This document shows positions 16,107 to 26,845 of a stretch of DNA of 64,000 nt, in pieces; the stretch's first letter is position 1, and each line of letters begins with the position of its first letter. The notes beneath the pieces are model-generated. The model made no database searches, was not told the origin of the DNA, and saw nothing but the letters and a program-made list of their open reading frames with translations. The stretch is taken from NCBI GenBank assembly GCA_025454955.1, contig JALONL010000026.1, positions 1-64,000 on the forward strand, given 5' to 3'. The stretch is from Bacteroidia bacterium. Lineage in GTDB: Bacteria; Bacteroidota; Bacteroidia; Palsa-965. The position numbers and the translations under genes were made by a program.

Positions 16107-17504
16107 ATGAATATCCGCTTCATGGGCGCAGCCCGCACCGTTACCGGAAGCCGCCACCTGCTCACGGTAAACAACCATCAGATACTGCTCGACTGCGGCC
16201 TCTTTCAGGGCAAAAACGAAGGCGGGGGCGACCGCAACAAGCATTTCGGCTTCGATCCGCACCAGATACACTGTGTCATCCTCTCGCACGCCCATATCGA
16301 CCACAGCGGAATGTTGCCGCGCATGGTACGCGAAGGATTCAGAGGTAAAGTATATGCCACGCCGGCCACGGTTGACCTTTGCGAAATTATGCTGCTCGAC
16401 AGCGCCCGCATACAGGAAAACGATGTGCGCTACGTAAACAAACGCCGTCGCAGTCACGGCCAGAAACTCGTGGAGCCGCTTTACGACGAAGACGACGTGC
16501 GCGAACTCATGCGCCTGATGGTGAAAATTCCCTACAACACCGATTGGACCGTGAGCCGCGGCGTAAATTTCCGCTTTACCGATGCCGGCCACATTTTGGG
16601 CAGCGCCGCCGTAAATTTAACCCTCACCGAAAACGAACGTACCGTTAAACTCGGCTTCACCGGCGATGTGGGCCGCTTCCACGACCTCATTCTCCGCGAG
16701 CCGCAGCCCTTTCCGCAGGCCGATGTGCTGCTCTGCGAATCGACCTACGGCAACCGCCTCCACGACTCTACCGAAGACTCGGCCGTGCAACTGCTCGATG
16801 TGGTGCGCAAAACCTGTGTCGAGAAAAAAGGCCGTTTGCTCATTCCCAGCTTCAGCCTCGGGCGCACACAGGAAATTGTGTACACCCTCGACCGCATGAA
16901 AAACGCCAACCTGCTGCCACCCATTCCGGTGTATGTGGACAGTCCGCTCTCGGTAAACGCCACCGAAATCATGCGCAAGCACCCTGAGAATTTCAACGAA
17001 GACATTCTCAAATACATGGAAACCGACCCCGACCCGTTTGGCTTCAACGGTCTCGAATACGTGCAGGAAAAAGAAGCTTCGCAGGCACTCAACAACGAAG
17101 AACGGCCCTGCATCATTATTTCCGCTTCGGGCATGTTGGAGGCGGGACGCATCAAGCACCACGTAAAACACAGCATCGGCGATGCCCGCAACACGATACT
17201 CATTGTGGGCTATTGCTCGCCGGGCACGCTGGGAGCGGCTTTGCTGGGCGGCGCCAAAGAAGTACACATTTTCGGCGAGCCGCATCAGGTAAAAGCCGAA
17301 GTGGTACGCATAGGCTCGTACAGCGCCCACGCCGACCGCAACGAGCTGCTGGCTTTCATAAAATGCCAGGACCCGAAGCAGGTAAAAAATGTGTATCTCG
17401 TACACGGCGAAACCGAAGCACAGACGGAGTTTGCAGAGTACCTGCACAAAGAAGGTTTTGCAAACGTGTATGCGCCTGAGTTTGGCGAAAAGATTGAATT
17501 GTAA
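16107..17504 (+). CDS. Beta-CASP family MBL-fold ribonuclease (CPSF-73/Ysh1-like)
   Basis: 465 residues from the ATG at 16107 (MNIRFMGAARTVTGSRH). Metal ligands are HAHIDHSG at residues 61-68. Beta-CASP features include DVLLCESTYGNR, RLLIPSFSLGRTQEI and the IIISASGMLEAGRIKHH motif. The C-terminal RMMBL region carries IGSYSAHADRNELLAF and VYLVHGETEA. These enzymes act on RNA as endo- or exonucleases in the cytoplasm. Divergent from the preceding hydrolase gene. The family is confident; the cellular RNA target is not known. Confidence 0.92.
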   Translation: MNIRFMGAARTVTGSRHLLTVNNHQILLDCGLFQGKNEGGGDRNKHFGFDPHQIHCVILSHAHIDHSGMLPRMVREGFRGKVYATPATVDLCEIMLLDSARIQENDVRYVNKRRRSHGQKLVEPLYDEDDVRELMRLMVKIPYNTDWTVSRGVNFRFTDAGHILGSAAVNLTLTENERTVKLGFTGDVGRFHDLILREPQPFPQADVLLCESTYGNRLHDSTEDSAVQLLDVVRKTCVEKKGRLLIPSFSLGRTQEIVYTLDRMKNANLLPPIPVYVDSPLSVNATEIMRKHPENFNEDILKYMETDPDPFGFNGLEYVQEKEASQALNNEERPCIIISASGMLEAGRIKHHVKHSIGDARNTILIVGYCSPGTLGAALLGGAKEVHIFGEPHQVKAEVVRIGSYSAHADRNELLAFIKCQDPKQVKNVYLVHGETEAQTEFAEYLHKEGFANVYAPEFGEKIEL

Positions 17505-17514
17505 CACCAATTAA

Positions 17515-18600
17515 TCACTTCCGCGCCGCCACCAGCGAGGCAATATCTTTTACCGTTTGTGTGGGCGAATTGCAATCGCAGTTGCTGAAACCGAGCACGT
17601 AAATGTCTTTGCCGGGAATATACACACCCATTGATTTATAGCCGAAAATGCTGCCCCCGTGTTCGCGCGCGGGAACGGAGTTCAGCTCAATCATGCGCCA
17701 GCCGTAGCCGTAGTTCGATTCCTCGCCGCTGTTGAGTTTGTATTTGCTGAATGCCTTGGCACTGGTTTCGGGCTTGAGCAGCAGGTGGGTGTTGAGCGCA
17801 TTCTGCCATTTCAGCATGTCTTCGGCGGTTGACATTAATGCACCGGAAGCAAAGGGAATGGAATAACTGATGGAGGTTTTATTTACGTAACCCGTTTCTT
17901 TTTCCTGATAACCGTAGGCGCGGTTTTTCACAATCATCCGGTCGGTGGCGTAGCCCGAATGAGTCATTCCTGCCTTGTCGAAAATGTTTTTCTGAATAAA
18001 ATCCCTGTAGCTCATTTCCGAAACCTTTTCGATAATGTAGCCCAGCAATACATAACCCGAATTGTTGTAATCGTATTTTTCGCCGGGCTGAAAATCGACA
18101 GGTTCGTTTTTAAACACATCAACCAGTTCGGCAGGAGTCATTTCCTTGCGCGAAATTTCGCTGAGGATTTTCATTTTCGTGAAATCCTTTATTCCCGAAG
18201 TATGGGTGAGCAAATGATGCAGTTTAATTTTATCGCCCGAAGGATAATCGGGAATAAACTTCGACACCTGATCGTTTACCAATAATTTCCCCTGCTCTTC
18301 GAGCATAAGCACAGCCACGGCCGTAAACTGTTTGGTCATTGAACCAATCTGAAAAACCTTATCGGTGGTCATGTCCACCTCAAGTTCGATATTGGCTTTG
18401 CCGAAGGCTTTCAGGTAAACCGGTTTACCATGCTGCGCCACAAGAAACACACCGCCGGGCCCTGTTTTATCGTTGAATTCTTTGGCAATCAATGCGTCAA
18501 TTTCGGAATCAGATGCGGTGCCTTTTGTGTGCTGCACCGGTTTGCAGGTTACAAAAAGCAGAAGCAGCGAAAAACAGGCTATTCTTAGTGTGGAAATCAT
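17515..18600 (-). CDS. Serine hydrolase, beta-lactamase/D-alanyl-D-alanine carboxypeptidase family
   Basis: 361 residues. Lipoprotein-type N-terminus with Cys19 (LLLLFVTC). Class C-like catalytic features: S87-M-T-K90 in FQIGSMTKQFT, Y178-N-N180 in YDYNNSGY, and HGG in REHGGSIFGY. The family includes carboxypeptidases, esterases and beta-lactamases; activity on antibiotics cannot be assumed. It is probably exposed on the envelope through the lipid anchor. It converges with the beta-CASP gene, whose stop is 10 nt from this one. Confidence 0.88.
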   Translation of the reverse strand: MISTLRIACFSLLLLFVTCKPVQHTKGTASDSEIDALIAKEFNDKTGPGGVFLVAQHGKPVYLKAFGKANIELEVDMTTDKVFQIGSMTKQFTAVAVLMLEEQGKLLVNDQVSKFIPDYPSGDKIKLHHLLTHTSGIKDFTKMKILSEISRKEMTPAELVDVFKNEPVDFQPGEKYDYNNSGYVLLGYIIEKVSEMSYRDFIQKNIFDKAGMTHSGYATDRMIVKNRAYGYQEKETGYVNKTSISYSIPFASGALMSTAEDMLKWQNALNTHLLLKPETSAKAFSKYKLNSGEESNYGYGWRMIELNSVPAREHGGSIFGYKSMGVYIPGKDIYVLGFSNCDCNSPTQTVKDIASLVAARK

Positions 18601-18623
18601 ACTCAGTGTGCGTTTGGCAGGTG

Positions 18624-18659
18624 AAAAAAACCAACCCGGAACATGACTTTCCAGGTTGG
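18624..18659 (-). terminator. Terminator downstream of the 18757-19335 gene
   Basis: CCAACC (18631-18636) pairs with GGTTGG (18654-18659), extended by GGAA/TTCC. Reading leftward, the hairpin is followed by a run of seven T (complement of 18624-18630). It lies about 100 nt after the stop of the 18757 gene and just before the serine hydrolase gene. Confidence 0.65.
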
Positions 18660-18756
18660 CAAAGAAAACTATCAGACGCGATAATAGAGTATTTGTTACA
18701 GCTAAATGTGACTAATAATTGCTTTTATTTCTGCTAATGATTAGATGTGTAGGTGG

Positions 18757-19335
18757 TTAAAATTTCACCCCAAAATTTAGCGTCCCTACATAAATCGGAG
18801 CTTCTCCATCAAAATTCCGAATCGGATGCGGGTTAGTTTGTGCCGCCAGGTAGTAAAAACCATGCTGTGAGCTGATGTACGGGCTGATTCTGAGTTTATC
18901 CCGTTTTTCTTTTTTAATAAATTCCCAACGATAACCGGCCAATAAACCTAATTCATAATCCCAGCTTGAATAATTTTTTCCGTCAATGACATTATTTCTG
19001 TTGTATCCCGGTCCGAATGCCTGATACACTTCGGCATGTAAACCCTTCCAGAAAAACTGCCGGTATCCGAATGTGAGGGCATAATTGGCAAAATCGCCTT
19101 CATCTTCACGGAACTCAAAAGGTCTTATGTGAAAACCGATATATGCGTCGCCCGCAAAATCCTTTTTGCGGTACGTTTCAAACGTAACCTGACCTTTATA
19201 GATATTTCCCGGGAAAATGGGCCAAAGTAAATTCACCTCAGCTCCCCACTTTTTTATGGCCGGAGAATCTGTCTGGGCATGTATTGTTGAAGTAACGATC
19301 AACACGATGGCGATCAATAGTCCTGCTTTTTTCAT
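18757..19335 (-). CDS. Putative outer-membrane beta-barrel-like protein (DUF3575-like)
   Basis: 192 residues. Signal peptide MKKAGLLIAIVLIVTSTIHAQ, then alternating aromatic/hydrophobic strands: WGAEVNLLWPIFPG, YIGFHIRPFEF, YALTFGYRQFFWKGLHAEV, YELGLLAGYRWEFI and LNFGVKF at the end. The terminal aromatic residue and strand pattern fit a small outer-membrane barrel. The first strands resemble DUF3575. The function is unknown. A terminator follows. Confidence 0.7.
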   Translation of the reverse strand: MKKAGLLIAIVLIVTSTIHAQTDSPAIKKWGAEVNLLWPIFPGNIYKGQVTFETYRKKDFAGDAYIGFHIRPFEFREDEGDFANYALTFGYRQFFWKGLHAEVYQAFGPGYNRNNVIDGKNYSSWDYELGLLAGYRWEFIKKEKRDKLRISPYISSQHGFYYLAAQTNPHPIRNFDGEAPIYVGTLNFGVKF

Positions 19336-19435
19336 TGAACCATTATTGTTTGTGAATGATGGCGCAAAGTTGAGCTACAGACCAGCGAAAATTCGTTGAC
19401 TCTGATCAAGAAATAAAATGAGTGCTATGAAAATC

Positions 19436-20008
19436 TTAATCGGCTTGTTTACGTGCCCGGATACGGCTTAATGTTTCGGGCTTTACTCCAAGATAAGAGG
19501 CCAGCATATACTGGGGTACGTCTTGAAGCAGTCGCGAATTACGGTTAAGTAACTCCTTGTATCGTTCTTCGGGTGTGCTGTATAAAAATGAGTCGAGCCG
19601 TTTGGTAACCACCAGATAAAGGTTTTCGGCGATCAGCCTGCCGAGACGTTCAATGCTTTTATATTCATTATAAAGTGCGTTCAGTTCGTTTCGGTGTATT
19701 TTATAAATTACAGAATCGCTCATCGACTCTATATAATGTTCAGAAGGTTGCCGGGTAAGAAAACTTCTGTAGTTTGACACAAAATCGCCGGGAAAAAAGA
19801 ATGCCGTTATTTTCTCTTCTCCTTCCTGCAGGTAGTAAAACCTGAATAATCCTTCGCCTACGAATGCTATAAAGTCACACTCTTCACCTTGCTGAAGCAG
19901 AAATTGTTTTTTCGTACATGTTTCTTTTCTTATTGCTGATGAAAAAGCATTCCATTCCGTATCTGTCAGTACGATAAATTTGGAAAAGTAATTTCTGATC
20001 TGCTCCAT
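19436..20008 (-). CDS. Crp/Fnr-family transcriptional regulator
   Basis: 190 residues. The N-terminal cyclic-nucleotide-binding-like domain (residues 20-120) has FLLQQGEECDFIAFVGEGLFRFYYLQEG and ITAFFFPGDFV. The C-terminal helix-turn-helix is DVPQYMLASYLGVKPETLSRIR. The phosphate-binding Arg of true cAMP receptors is not evident, so the ligand is unknown. A good promoter (20044-20072) precedes it. Common Bacteroidetes single-gene regulator. Confidence 0.85.
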   Translation of the reverse strand: MEQIRNYFSKFIVLTDTEWNAFSSAIRKETCTKKQFLLQQGEECDFIAFVGEGLFRFYYLQEGEEKITAFFFPGDFVSNYRSFLTRQPSEHYIESMSDSVIYKIHRNELNALYNEYKSIERLGRLIAENLYLVVTKRLDSFLYSTPEERYKELLNRNSRLLQDVPQYMLASYLGVKPETLSRIRARKQAD

Positions 20009-20043
20009 ACAGCGGTTTTCGGGAATTCAACTTACCTATGGTT

Positions 20044-20072
20044 CAAATTTACTTATTACAGGTTTCGGACAA
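20044..20072 (-). promoter_or_regulatory. Bacteroidetes-type promoter of the Crp-like gene
   Basis: On the minus strand TAAATTTG (20051-20044) matches the TAnnTTTG -7 box, with TTG (20072-20070) 18 nt upstream as a -33 element. It lies 35 nt ahead of the ATG at 20008. Confidence 0.55.
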
Positions 20073-20252
20073 TCGGCATTTTTTCATCACTTTCCGGCGC
20101 ACTGAGTGGTGCAAGTCCGGGAAAGGGCTGTTTTTACTATAAAATACTCTTCCGGGCATATTTCGGGCCGTAACAACGCAGGTAACCCGAAATTGGCTAA
20201 AACTTGTAACTTTGCAACTTAAAATAGCCTTAAACACCAGTTCATACCCGAT

Positions 20253-21497
20253 ATGAGAGACCTGTTCGACAAGATCAGAGAGAATCGCGGCCCGCTCGGC
20301 AAACATGCCAAAGAGTCGCATGGTTATTTCACCTTCCCCAAGCTCGAGGGCGACATCAGCAACCGCATGATTTTCCGCGGCAAGGAGCGTTTGGTTTGGA
20401 GCCTGAACAACTACCTCGGCCTGGCCAACCACCCCGAAGTGCGCAAGGCCGATGCCGACGCCGCTGCCCAGTACGGCTTTGCCCAGCCTATGGGAGCCCG
20501 CATGATGTCGGGCAACTCCAACTTCCACGAACAACTGGAAGCCGGTCTTTCCGAACTGGTTAAAAAGGAAGATACCATCCTTTGCAACTTCGGCTATCAG
20601 GCCATGGTGTCGGCCATCGACTGTTTGGTTGACCGCCACGACGTGATTGTGTATGATGCCGAGTCGCACGCATGCATTATCGACGGTGTGCGCCTGCACA
20701 TGGGCAAGCGTTTTGTGTATCCGCACAACGACATTGCCAACCTCGAAAAGCAGCTTGAGCGCGCCACCAAATTAGTGGAAGGCACCAACGGCTCCATCCT
20801 CGTGCTTACCGAAGGCGTGTTTGGCATGAGCGGCAACCAGGGCAAGCTGAAAGAGATTGTGGAACTGAAAAAGAAATTCACCTTCCGCCTGTTTGTGGAC
20901 GATGCACACGGCTGCGGCACAATGGGCCCCACAGGCGGCGGCACCGGCGAAGCACAGGGCTGCCAGGACGGAATTGATATTTACTTTGGCACCTTTGCCA
21001 AGTCGTTTGCGCTCATTGGCGGCTACATTTCATCTACCGAAGACGTGGTAGAATACCTGCGCTACAACATGCGTTCGCAGATTTTCGCCAAATCGCTGCC
21101 CCTGCCGCTGGTGGTGGGCCTGCTCAAGCGTCTGGAACTCATGAACAAGCACCCCGAACTGCGCCAACAGCTCTGGAATGTAACCAACGCCCTGCAAAGC
21201 GGCCTGCGCGAAGCCGGTTTCAACATCGGCACCACTTCGTCGCCCGTTACGCCGGTGTATCTGAACGGCTCCATTCCCGAAGCCACCAACCTCATCCTCG
21301 ACCTGCGCGAAAACTACAACATCTTCTGTTCGATGGTGGTGTATCCGGTAATTCCGAAAGGCCAGATCATTCTGCGCCTCATTCCCACCGCCGTACACAC
21401 CCTCGACGATGTGAAATACACAGTTGATGCGTTCTCGGCGATCCGCAACAAACTTGTTTCGGGCCAGTACCAGAGCGAGAAAATTGCCGCATTTTAA
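20253..21497 (+). CDS. Alpha-oxoamine synthase family PLP enzyme (serine palmitoyltransferase/KBL-like)
   Basis: 414 residues. PLP-dependent condensation of an amino acid with an acyl-CoA, in the cytoplasm. The PLP Lys is K250 in YFGTFAKSFALIGGY. The cofactor-binding Asp lies in RLFVDDAHGCG (residues 212-222), and SHACIIDGVRLH stacks on the ring. In Bacteroidetes close relatives make sphingolipid or sulfonolipid bases, while others act as 2-amino-3-ketobutyrate CoA ligase; sequence reading alone does not decide. TAACTTTG at 20207-20214 is a likely -7 box, 38 nt before the ATG. Confidence 0.85.
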   Translation: MRDLFDKIRENRGPLGKHAKESHGYFTFPKLEGDISNRMIFRGKERLVWSLNNYLGLANHPEVRKADADAAAQYGFAQPMGARMMSGNSNFHEQLEAGLSELVKKEDTILCNFGYQAMVSAIDCLVDRHDVIVYDAESHACIIDGVRLHMGKRFVYPHNDIANLEKQLERATKLVEGTNGSILVLTEGVFGMSGNQGKLKEIVELKKKFTFRLFVDDAHGCGTMGPTGGGTGEAQGCQDGIDIYFGTFAKSFALIGGYISSTEDVVEYLRYNMRSQIFAKSLPLPLVVGLLKRLELMNKHPELRQQLWNVTNALQSGLREAGFNIGTTSSPVTPVYLNGSIPEATNLILDLRENYNIFCSMVVYPVIPKGQIILRLIPTAVHTLDDVKYTVDAFSAIRNKLVSGQYQSEKIAAF

Positions 21498-21519
21498 TTT
21501 TTTCACACACACGCACACA

Positions 21520-21633
21520 CAGGCTGCCCGTAAAAAGGCAGCCTGTTGTTTTTTGCCGAAGGCTGCGGAAAGTTTTCTCCGGCAAAGCCGGATAAACTTT
21601 CCGCATACCTGAAACAAGTCTGTGACTTGTTTC
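21520..21633 (+). terminator. Terminator followed by two further perfect hairpins
   Basis: CAGGCTGCC (21520-21528) and GGCAGCCTG (21537-21545), followed by TTGTTTTTT, form a standard terminator. Next is a perfect 11-bp stem GCGGAAAGTTT (21565-21575)/AAACTTTCCGC (21594-21604) with a nested CCGGC/GCCGG stem. Then comes a perfect 10-bp stem GAAACAAGTC (21611-21620)/GACTTGTTTC (21624-21633). Only the first has a T tract. The rest of the gap to 21795 holds nothing I recognise. Confidence 0.7.
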
Positions 21634-21795
21634 CCCAAAAAAATCGCCGGAAAAAATAAAGGTTAACAAACCCGTCAAACCATTACCATTTCATTATCTC
21701 CCCTTCACAATTTTTACAACTCACTGTTGCCGCTAAATGCGTATCTTCACCGGAATTTTGTGCAGTATTACTGCGATTATCTCTTAACCTAATCA

Positions 21796-23229
<1,434 letters not shown>

Positions 23230-23259
23230 TTACAGTAATCCCTATTGCAATATAACATC

Positions 23260-24906
23260 ATGAACAAAGGACTAAAAATCGGTCTCATTGCCGGCGGCAG
23301 CGTAATGCTGCTTGGTGCGGCTGCTTTATTTATCTGGCTCAAATTCGGCAAAACCGACGCCCATTTGCGCCTCATCCCAAAAGAAGCCACCACGGTTGCC
23401 ATTATCAATGTGCGCAACCTGTTTACCAAAGCCGACCCGAAAAAACTCATGCTCCTGCCCGTGTTCCAGAAATCAATGAACACCGGAAGCATGAGCCCTG
23501 AAATGAAAAAACTCATGCAGGATCCCACCGACCTCGGTGCCGATATTACGCAGAACATTGCAGGCTTTATAAACCAGCGCGACGGTGTTACCACCTCCGG
23601 ATTAGTATTTAAAATAAACGACGGCGGGCGCTTTGCCTCGGCCATTTCGAAAATTGGCGGATATACCCGCCCCAACAAAGTAGACGGAACCTGGTACATT
23701 CCCATAGAAAGCTACGTGGGCCTTTGCTGGAACGACGAAGCGGGCGTACTGTTTATCGGCAATGCACTCATTGACGAAAGCAACCAGCAGCAGGCCGAGC
23801 GTTTGCTGCACCAGCCGGAGGAATATTCCATACTCGACAACCCGAACTACAAGGCTTTTGCCGCGCAGGATTTCGACATTGGCCTGATGGTGGACAATAA
23901 CGTGGTGCAGCGCAATGCGGGCGATAATTCGTGGATGGATATGTACAATATGTTTGGCTCGCCCACGGGATGGAGCGATGTATTGATAAATTTTGAAGAA
24001 TCCACGGTTGACATTCGCTCTACCGTGCATCAGGGCGATGTACAAACCAGCGTGCTGCGCTCCTCAGGACCCGAAGCCAATCACCTGCAGGCACTGGCCG
24101 ATAAAAACCCGATTGGTTTCCTGAGTGCGGCACTCGACCTGAAAGCATTGCTCACACAGCTTCGCGCCGATGCCAATATGAAACGCAATCTCGAGTCGAT
24201 TGAAGACGAGTTGGGAATGCCCATGGAAGACCTGCTGCGCAGTTTCAGCGGCGATATGTCGCTTGCACTTACCGACTACCGCAACATTATGGATGAAGAT
24301 CCGCTGCTGAAAGCCAAAATGGAAGCCATGCGCAAAACGTATCTGGAATTCAACAGCCGTTTCGACGGTTTCGAAAGTGATGAAGAATTTGAATATCCTT
24401 CGGTGCTGGAAGTGCCGGTATTTGTGCTGAATCTGGGAATAAAAGACACCGTGATCCCGTCGAAACTGGTGCGCGAAGAGTTCCGTATGCAGCGCACAGA
24501 TGAAGGTTTTTACAGCGGTGCATCGGGCATGGGAGCCAATGTGTATGTGGCCATGAAAGGTTCGCACATGATTGTAACCAACAGTTACGGCACCGCCGCC
24601 GAACTTATGCGCAACGGAAAACTGCAGGGCAAACCGGCTGCCGATGTGGACGTAAAAGGCCCGCTTACCGGCCGCTTTGAACTCACGCCCGAAAAAATGC
24701 CGGTATCGTTTACCGAAATGCTCAAGAAAGATATGGGCAATGCCAGCTACATGCGCATGACCCGTATTTCCAAACCACTGCAATACATCAGTCTGAGCGG
24801 CGAAGGCAACACCAATGTGCTTAAACTGCATGTGGCCCCCGGCGATGGCGGCAACACACTCTACCGCCTGCTGGTACACGCTGCCGAGGTGGCGAATACA
24901 TTATAA
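23260..24906 (+). CDS. DUF4836-like single-pass membrane protein
   Basis: 548 residues from the ATG at 23260 (MNKGLKIGLIAGG). An N-terminal transmembrane anchor (residues 6-30) is followed by AHLRLIPKEATTVAIINVRNL and a long soluble region with no enzymatic motif. This resembles the Bacteroidetes DUF4836 proteins, whose large periplasmic domain follows a single span. The start lies 30 nt after the helicase stop, and the ABC ATPase follows by 6 nt, so it may belong to the ABC operon. The function is unknown. Confidence 0.65.
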   Translation: MNKGLKIGLIAGGSVMLLGAAALFIWLKFGKTDAHLRLIPKEATTVAIINVRNLFTKADPKKLMLLPVFQKSMNTGSMSPEMKKLMQDPTDLGADITQNIAGFINQRDGVTTSGLVFKINDGGRFASAISKIGGYTRPNKVDGTWYIPIESYVGLCWNDEAGVLFIGNALIDESNQQQAERLLHQPEEYSILDNPNYKAFAAQDFDIGLMVDNNVVQRNAGDNSWMDMYNMFGSPTGWSDVLINFEESTVDIRSTVHQGDVQTSVLRSSGPEANHLQALADKNPIGFLSAALDLKALLTQLRADANMKRNLESIEDELGMPMEDLLRSFSGDMSLALTDYRNIMDEDPLLKAKMEAMRKTYLEFNSRFDGFESDEEFEYPSVLEVPVFVLNLGIKDTVIPSKLVREEFRMQRTDEGFYSGASGMGANVYVAMKGSHMIVTNSYGTAAELMRNGKLQGKPAADVDVKGPLTGRFELTPEKMPVSFTEMLKKDMGNASYMRMTRISKPLQYISLSGEGNTNVLKLHVAPGDGGNTLYRLLVHAAEVANTL

Positions 24907-24912
24907 CGAATT

Positions 24913-25554
24913 ATGCAGATTACGCTCAGCCAGGTTCTCCCCCGCCCCCTTGCCGACTCGCCTTTGGTACAGGGCAGCGTGTGGAAATCGGAATGCACCA
25001 TAAACAGCAGCGAAAGTTTGTTCGTGCAGGCCCCCTCGGGCACAGGCAAAACCACACTGGTGTCGTTGCTCTACGGCCTGCGCAGCGATTACGAAGGCAC
25101 GATAAGCATTGACGGTACCGACATACGCCGCATTTCGCTCAACGGCTGGGCCGAACTTCGCCGCCTCAAAATTTCGGCGGTGTTTCAGGATCTAAGGCTT
25201 TTCGGGCAGCTAACGGCGCTCGAAAACATTCACCTCAAAAACAACCTCACCGGCGCACTCACACCCGACGAAATTGCCGGTATGGCTAAGGCGCTGGGCG
25301 TAGATCATCGTCTTAACCAAAGCTGCGGCACACTTTCGCTGGGGCAGCAGCAGCGCATTGCCGTAATACGCGCACTGGCACAGCCGTTTGAACTGCTTCT
25401 GCTCGATGAGCCGTTCAGCCATCTCGACGACAACAACGCCGCCATTGCCGCCAATCTCGTTACCGAACACTGCGCCCGACGCAATGCAGGTTTGGTGCTT
25501 ACCAGTCTGGGCGGTTCGGCTCATTTCAGTTTCACCCGTCAACTCATTATCTGA
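24913..25554 (+). CDS. ABC transporter ATP-binding protein (LolD/MacB-like)
   Basis: 213 residues, a compact ATPase. Walker A PSGTGKTT is at residues 41-48, the Q-loop is VFQDLRLF, the signature LSLGQQQR, and Walker B LLLLDEPFSHLDD. Length and Q-loop/signature style fit the LolD/FtsE/MacB group that pairs with FtsX-like permeases. The stop TGA overlaps the next ATG by 1 nt. The final region ends with SLGGSAHF in place of the usual THD switch; the His-loop position carries LTSLGG, so the switch His is not evident, an oddity. Confidence 0.86.
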   Translation: MQITLSQVLPRPLADSPLVQGSVWKSECTINSSESLFVQAPSGTGKTTLVSLLYGLRSDYEGTISIDGTDIRRISLNGWAELRRLKISAVFQDLRLFGQLTALENIHLKNNLTGALTPDEIAGMAKALGVDHRLNQSCGTLSLGQQQRIAVIRALAQPFELLLLDEPFSHLDDNNAAIAANLVTEHCARRNAGLVLTSLGGSAHFSFTRQLII

Positions 25555-26759
25555 TGCTGCGCCGTCTTCTCTTCCAGCACCGCCAAACAGGTACGCTGAT
25601 TGTGGCCATAACCGGGGCATTCATTGGCATGTTTCTGCTGCTGGCTGCCTTGCAGTTGTACAGCGATGTGTCGAAAATTTTCGGCAGCGGGCAAAACCTC
25701 AACGGCACGCAGTATCTGGTAATCAATAAAAAAGTAAACCTGCTCAACACGCTTTTCGGTGGAAAAAAAGGGTTTGAACAGGCCGATCTTGCCGCCCTCA
25801 AAGCCATTGAAGGCGTACAAAATGCCGCGCCGCTTACCACCAGCCGTTTCAAGGTAACGGTAAGCACCGAAGACGGTCAGCAGGGCCTGCCGGGCATGTA
25901 CAGCCAGATTTTCTTTGAAGCCGTGCCCGACGGATTTATGGATGTAAAAACCAGCGACTGGCGCTGGAAAGAGGGCGACCGCGAAGTGCCCATCATCATT
26001 CCCCGCGATTACATCAGACTTTACAACTTCGGCTTTGCCCCCACGCAGGGCCTGCCGCAGCTTACCGAAGAAGTGCTGGGCCTGTTCAGCGTAAATGTAA
26101 ACGTGAGCGGCCCCAAGGGCTCGGCCACCTTCAAAGGCCGGCTGGTGGGTTTCAGCGACAGGATAAACAGCATTCTTGCCCCGCAGGGATTTATTGATTA
26201 TGCCAATGCCACTTACTCCGGCATTGCGCCCGGCAGCGAAGTACCCAGCCGCGTAATTGTGGCCTGCGAAGGCCGCGGCATGGGCAAACTGGCCGCCTAC
26301 TTTGCCGACAATGGCTACGAAACCAACGCCGAAAACCTGCGCAGCGGCCGCCTGCAGGCTGCGCTCAATGTGCTTATGACCATAATTTCGGCCATAGGCA
26401 TACTCATTGTGCTGCTGGCCCTGCTTAGCTTTTTGCTGTATGCCCAGCTGATGCTCAGCAAATCGTCGTGGGAGCTGCAAACGCTGATACGCATTGGCTA
26501 CACACCGGCGCAGTTGTGCAAACGCTACATTCTTTTTTACGCCCTGGTGTATGCCGGTGTGCTGGTGCTGGCCCTGCTGTGCGTATGGCTTGGCAAACCC
26601 CTGCTGGGCAATTACCTCGCCTCGCAAAGCCCCGATTTACAGCTCGAAGGCGGCATGAGCCTGAACGTGGTGCTGGCCGGTTTTGCCTGCGCGGCCGTGT
26701 TTACGGGTGCCAATTTGCTGGCCATCTGGCGCGGATTAGTAAAGCTGGCCCGCAGTTAA
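25554..26759 (+). CDS. FtsX-like ABC transporter permease
   Basis: 401 residues. One N-terminal span (ITGAFIGMFLLLAALQLY, residues 20-38), a large extracytoplasmic domain (about 40-270) and three C-terminal spans (VLMTIISAIGILIVLLALLSFLLY; FYALVYAGVLVLALLCVWL; VVLAGFACAAVFTGANLLAIW). This is the MacB/FtsX/LolC topology. Translationally coupled to the upstream ATPase. Likely to act in mechanotransmission or lipoprotein/envelope transport; the substrate is unknown. Confidence 0.85.
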   Translation: MLRRLLFQHRQTGTLIVAITGAFIGMFLLLAALQLYSDVSKIFGSGQNLNGTQYLVINKKVNLLNTLFGGKKGFEQADLAALKAIEGVQNAAPLTTSRFKVTVSTEDGQQGLPGMYSQIFFEAVPDGFMDVKTSDWRWKEGDREVPIIIPRDYIRLYNFGFAPTQGLPQLTEEVLGLFSVNVNVSGPKGSATFKGRLVGFSDRINSILAPQGFIDYANATYSGIAPGSEVPSRVIVACEGRGMGKLAAYFADNGYETNAENLRSGRLQAALNVLMTIISAIGILIVLLALLSFLLYAQLMLSKSSWELQTLIRIGYTPAQLCKRYILFYALVYAGVLVLALLCVWLGKPLLGNYLASQSPDLQLEGGMSLNVVLAGFACAAVFTGANLLAIWRGLVKLARS

Positions 26760-26845
26760 AATGCCGTTTCTGGCTTGATTTTTGCACATCTGGCAAGGAA
26801 TTTGTCCCCTCCAAATTTGCTATATTTACCCGGCAAACCACACGT

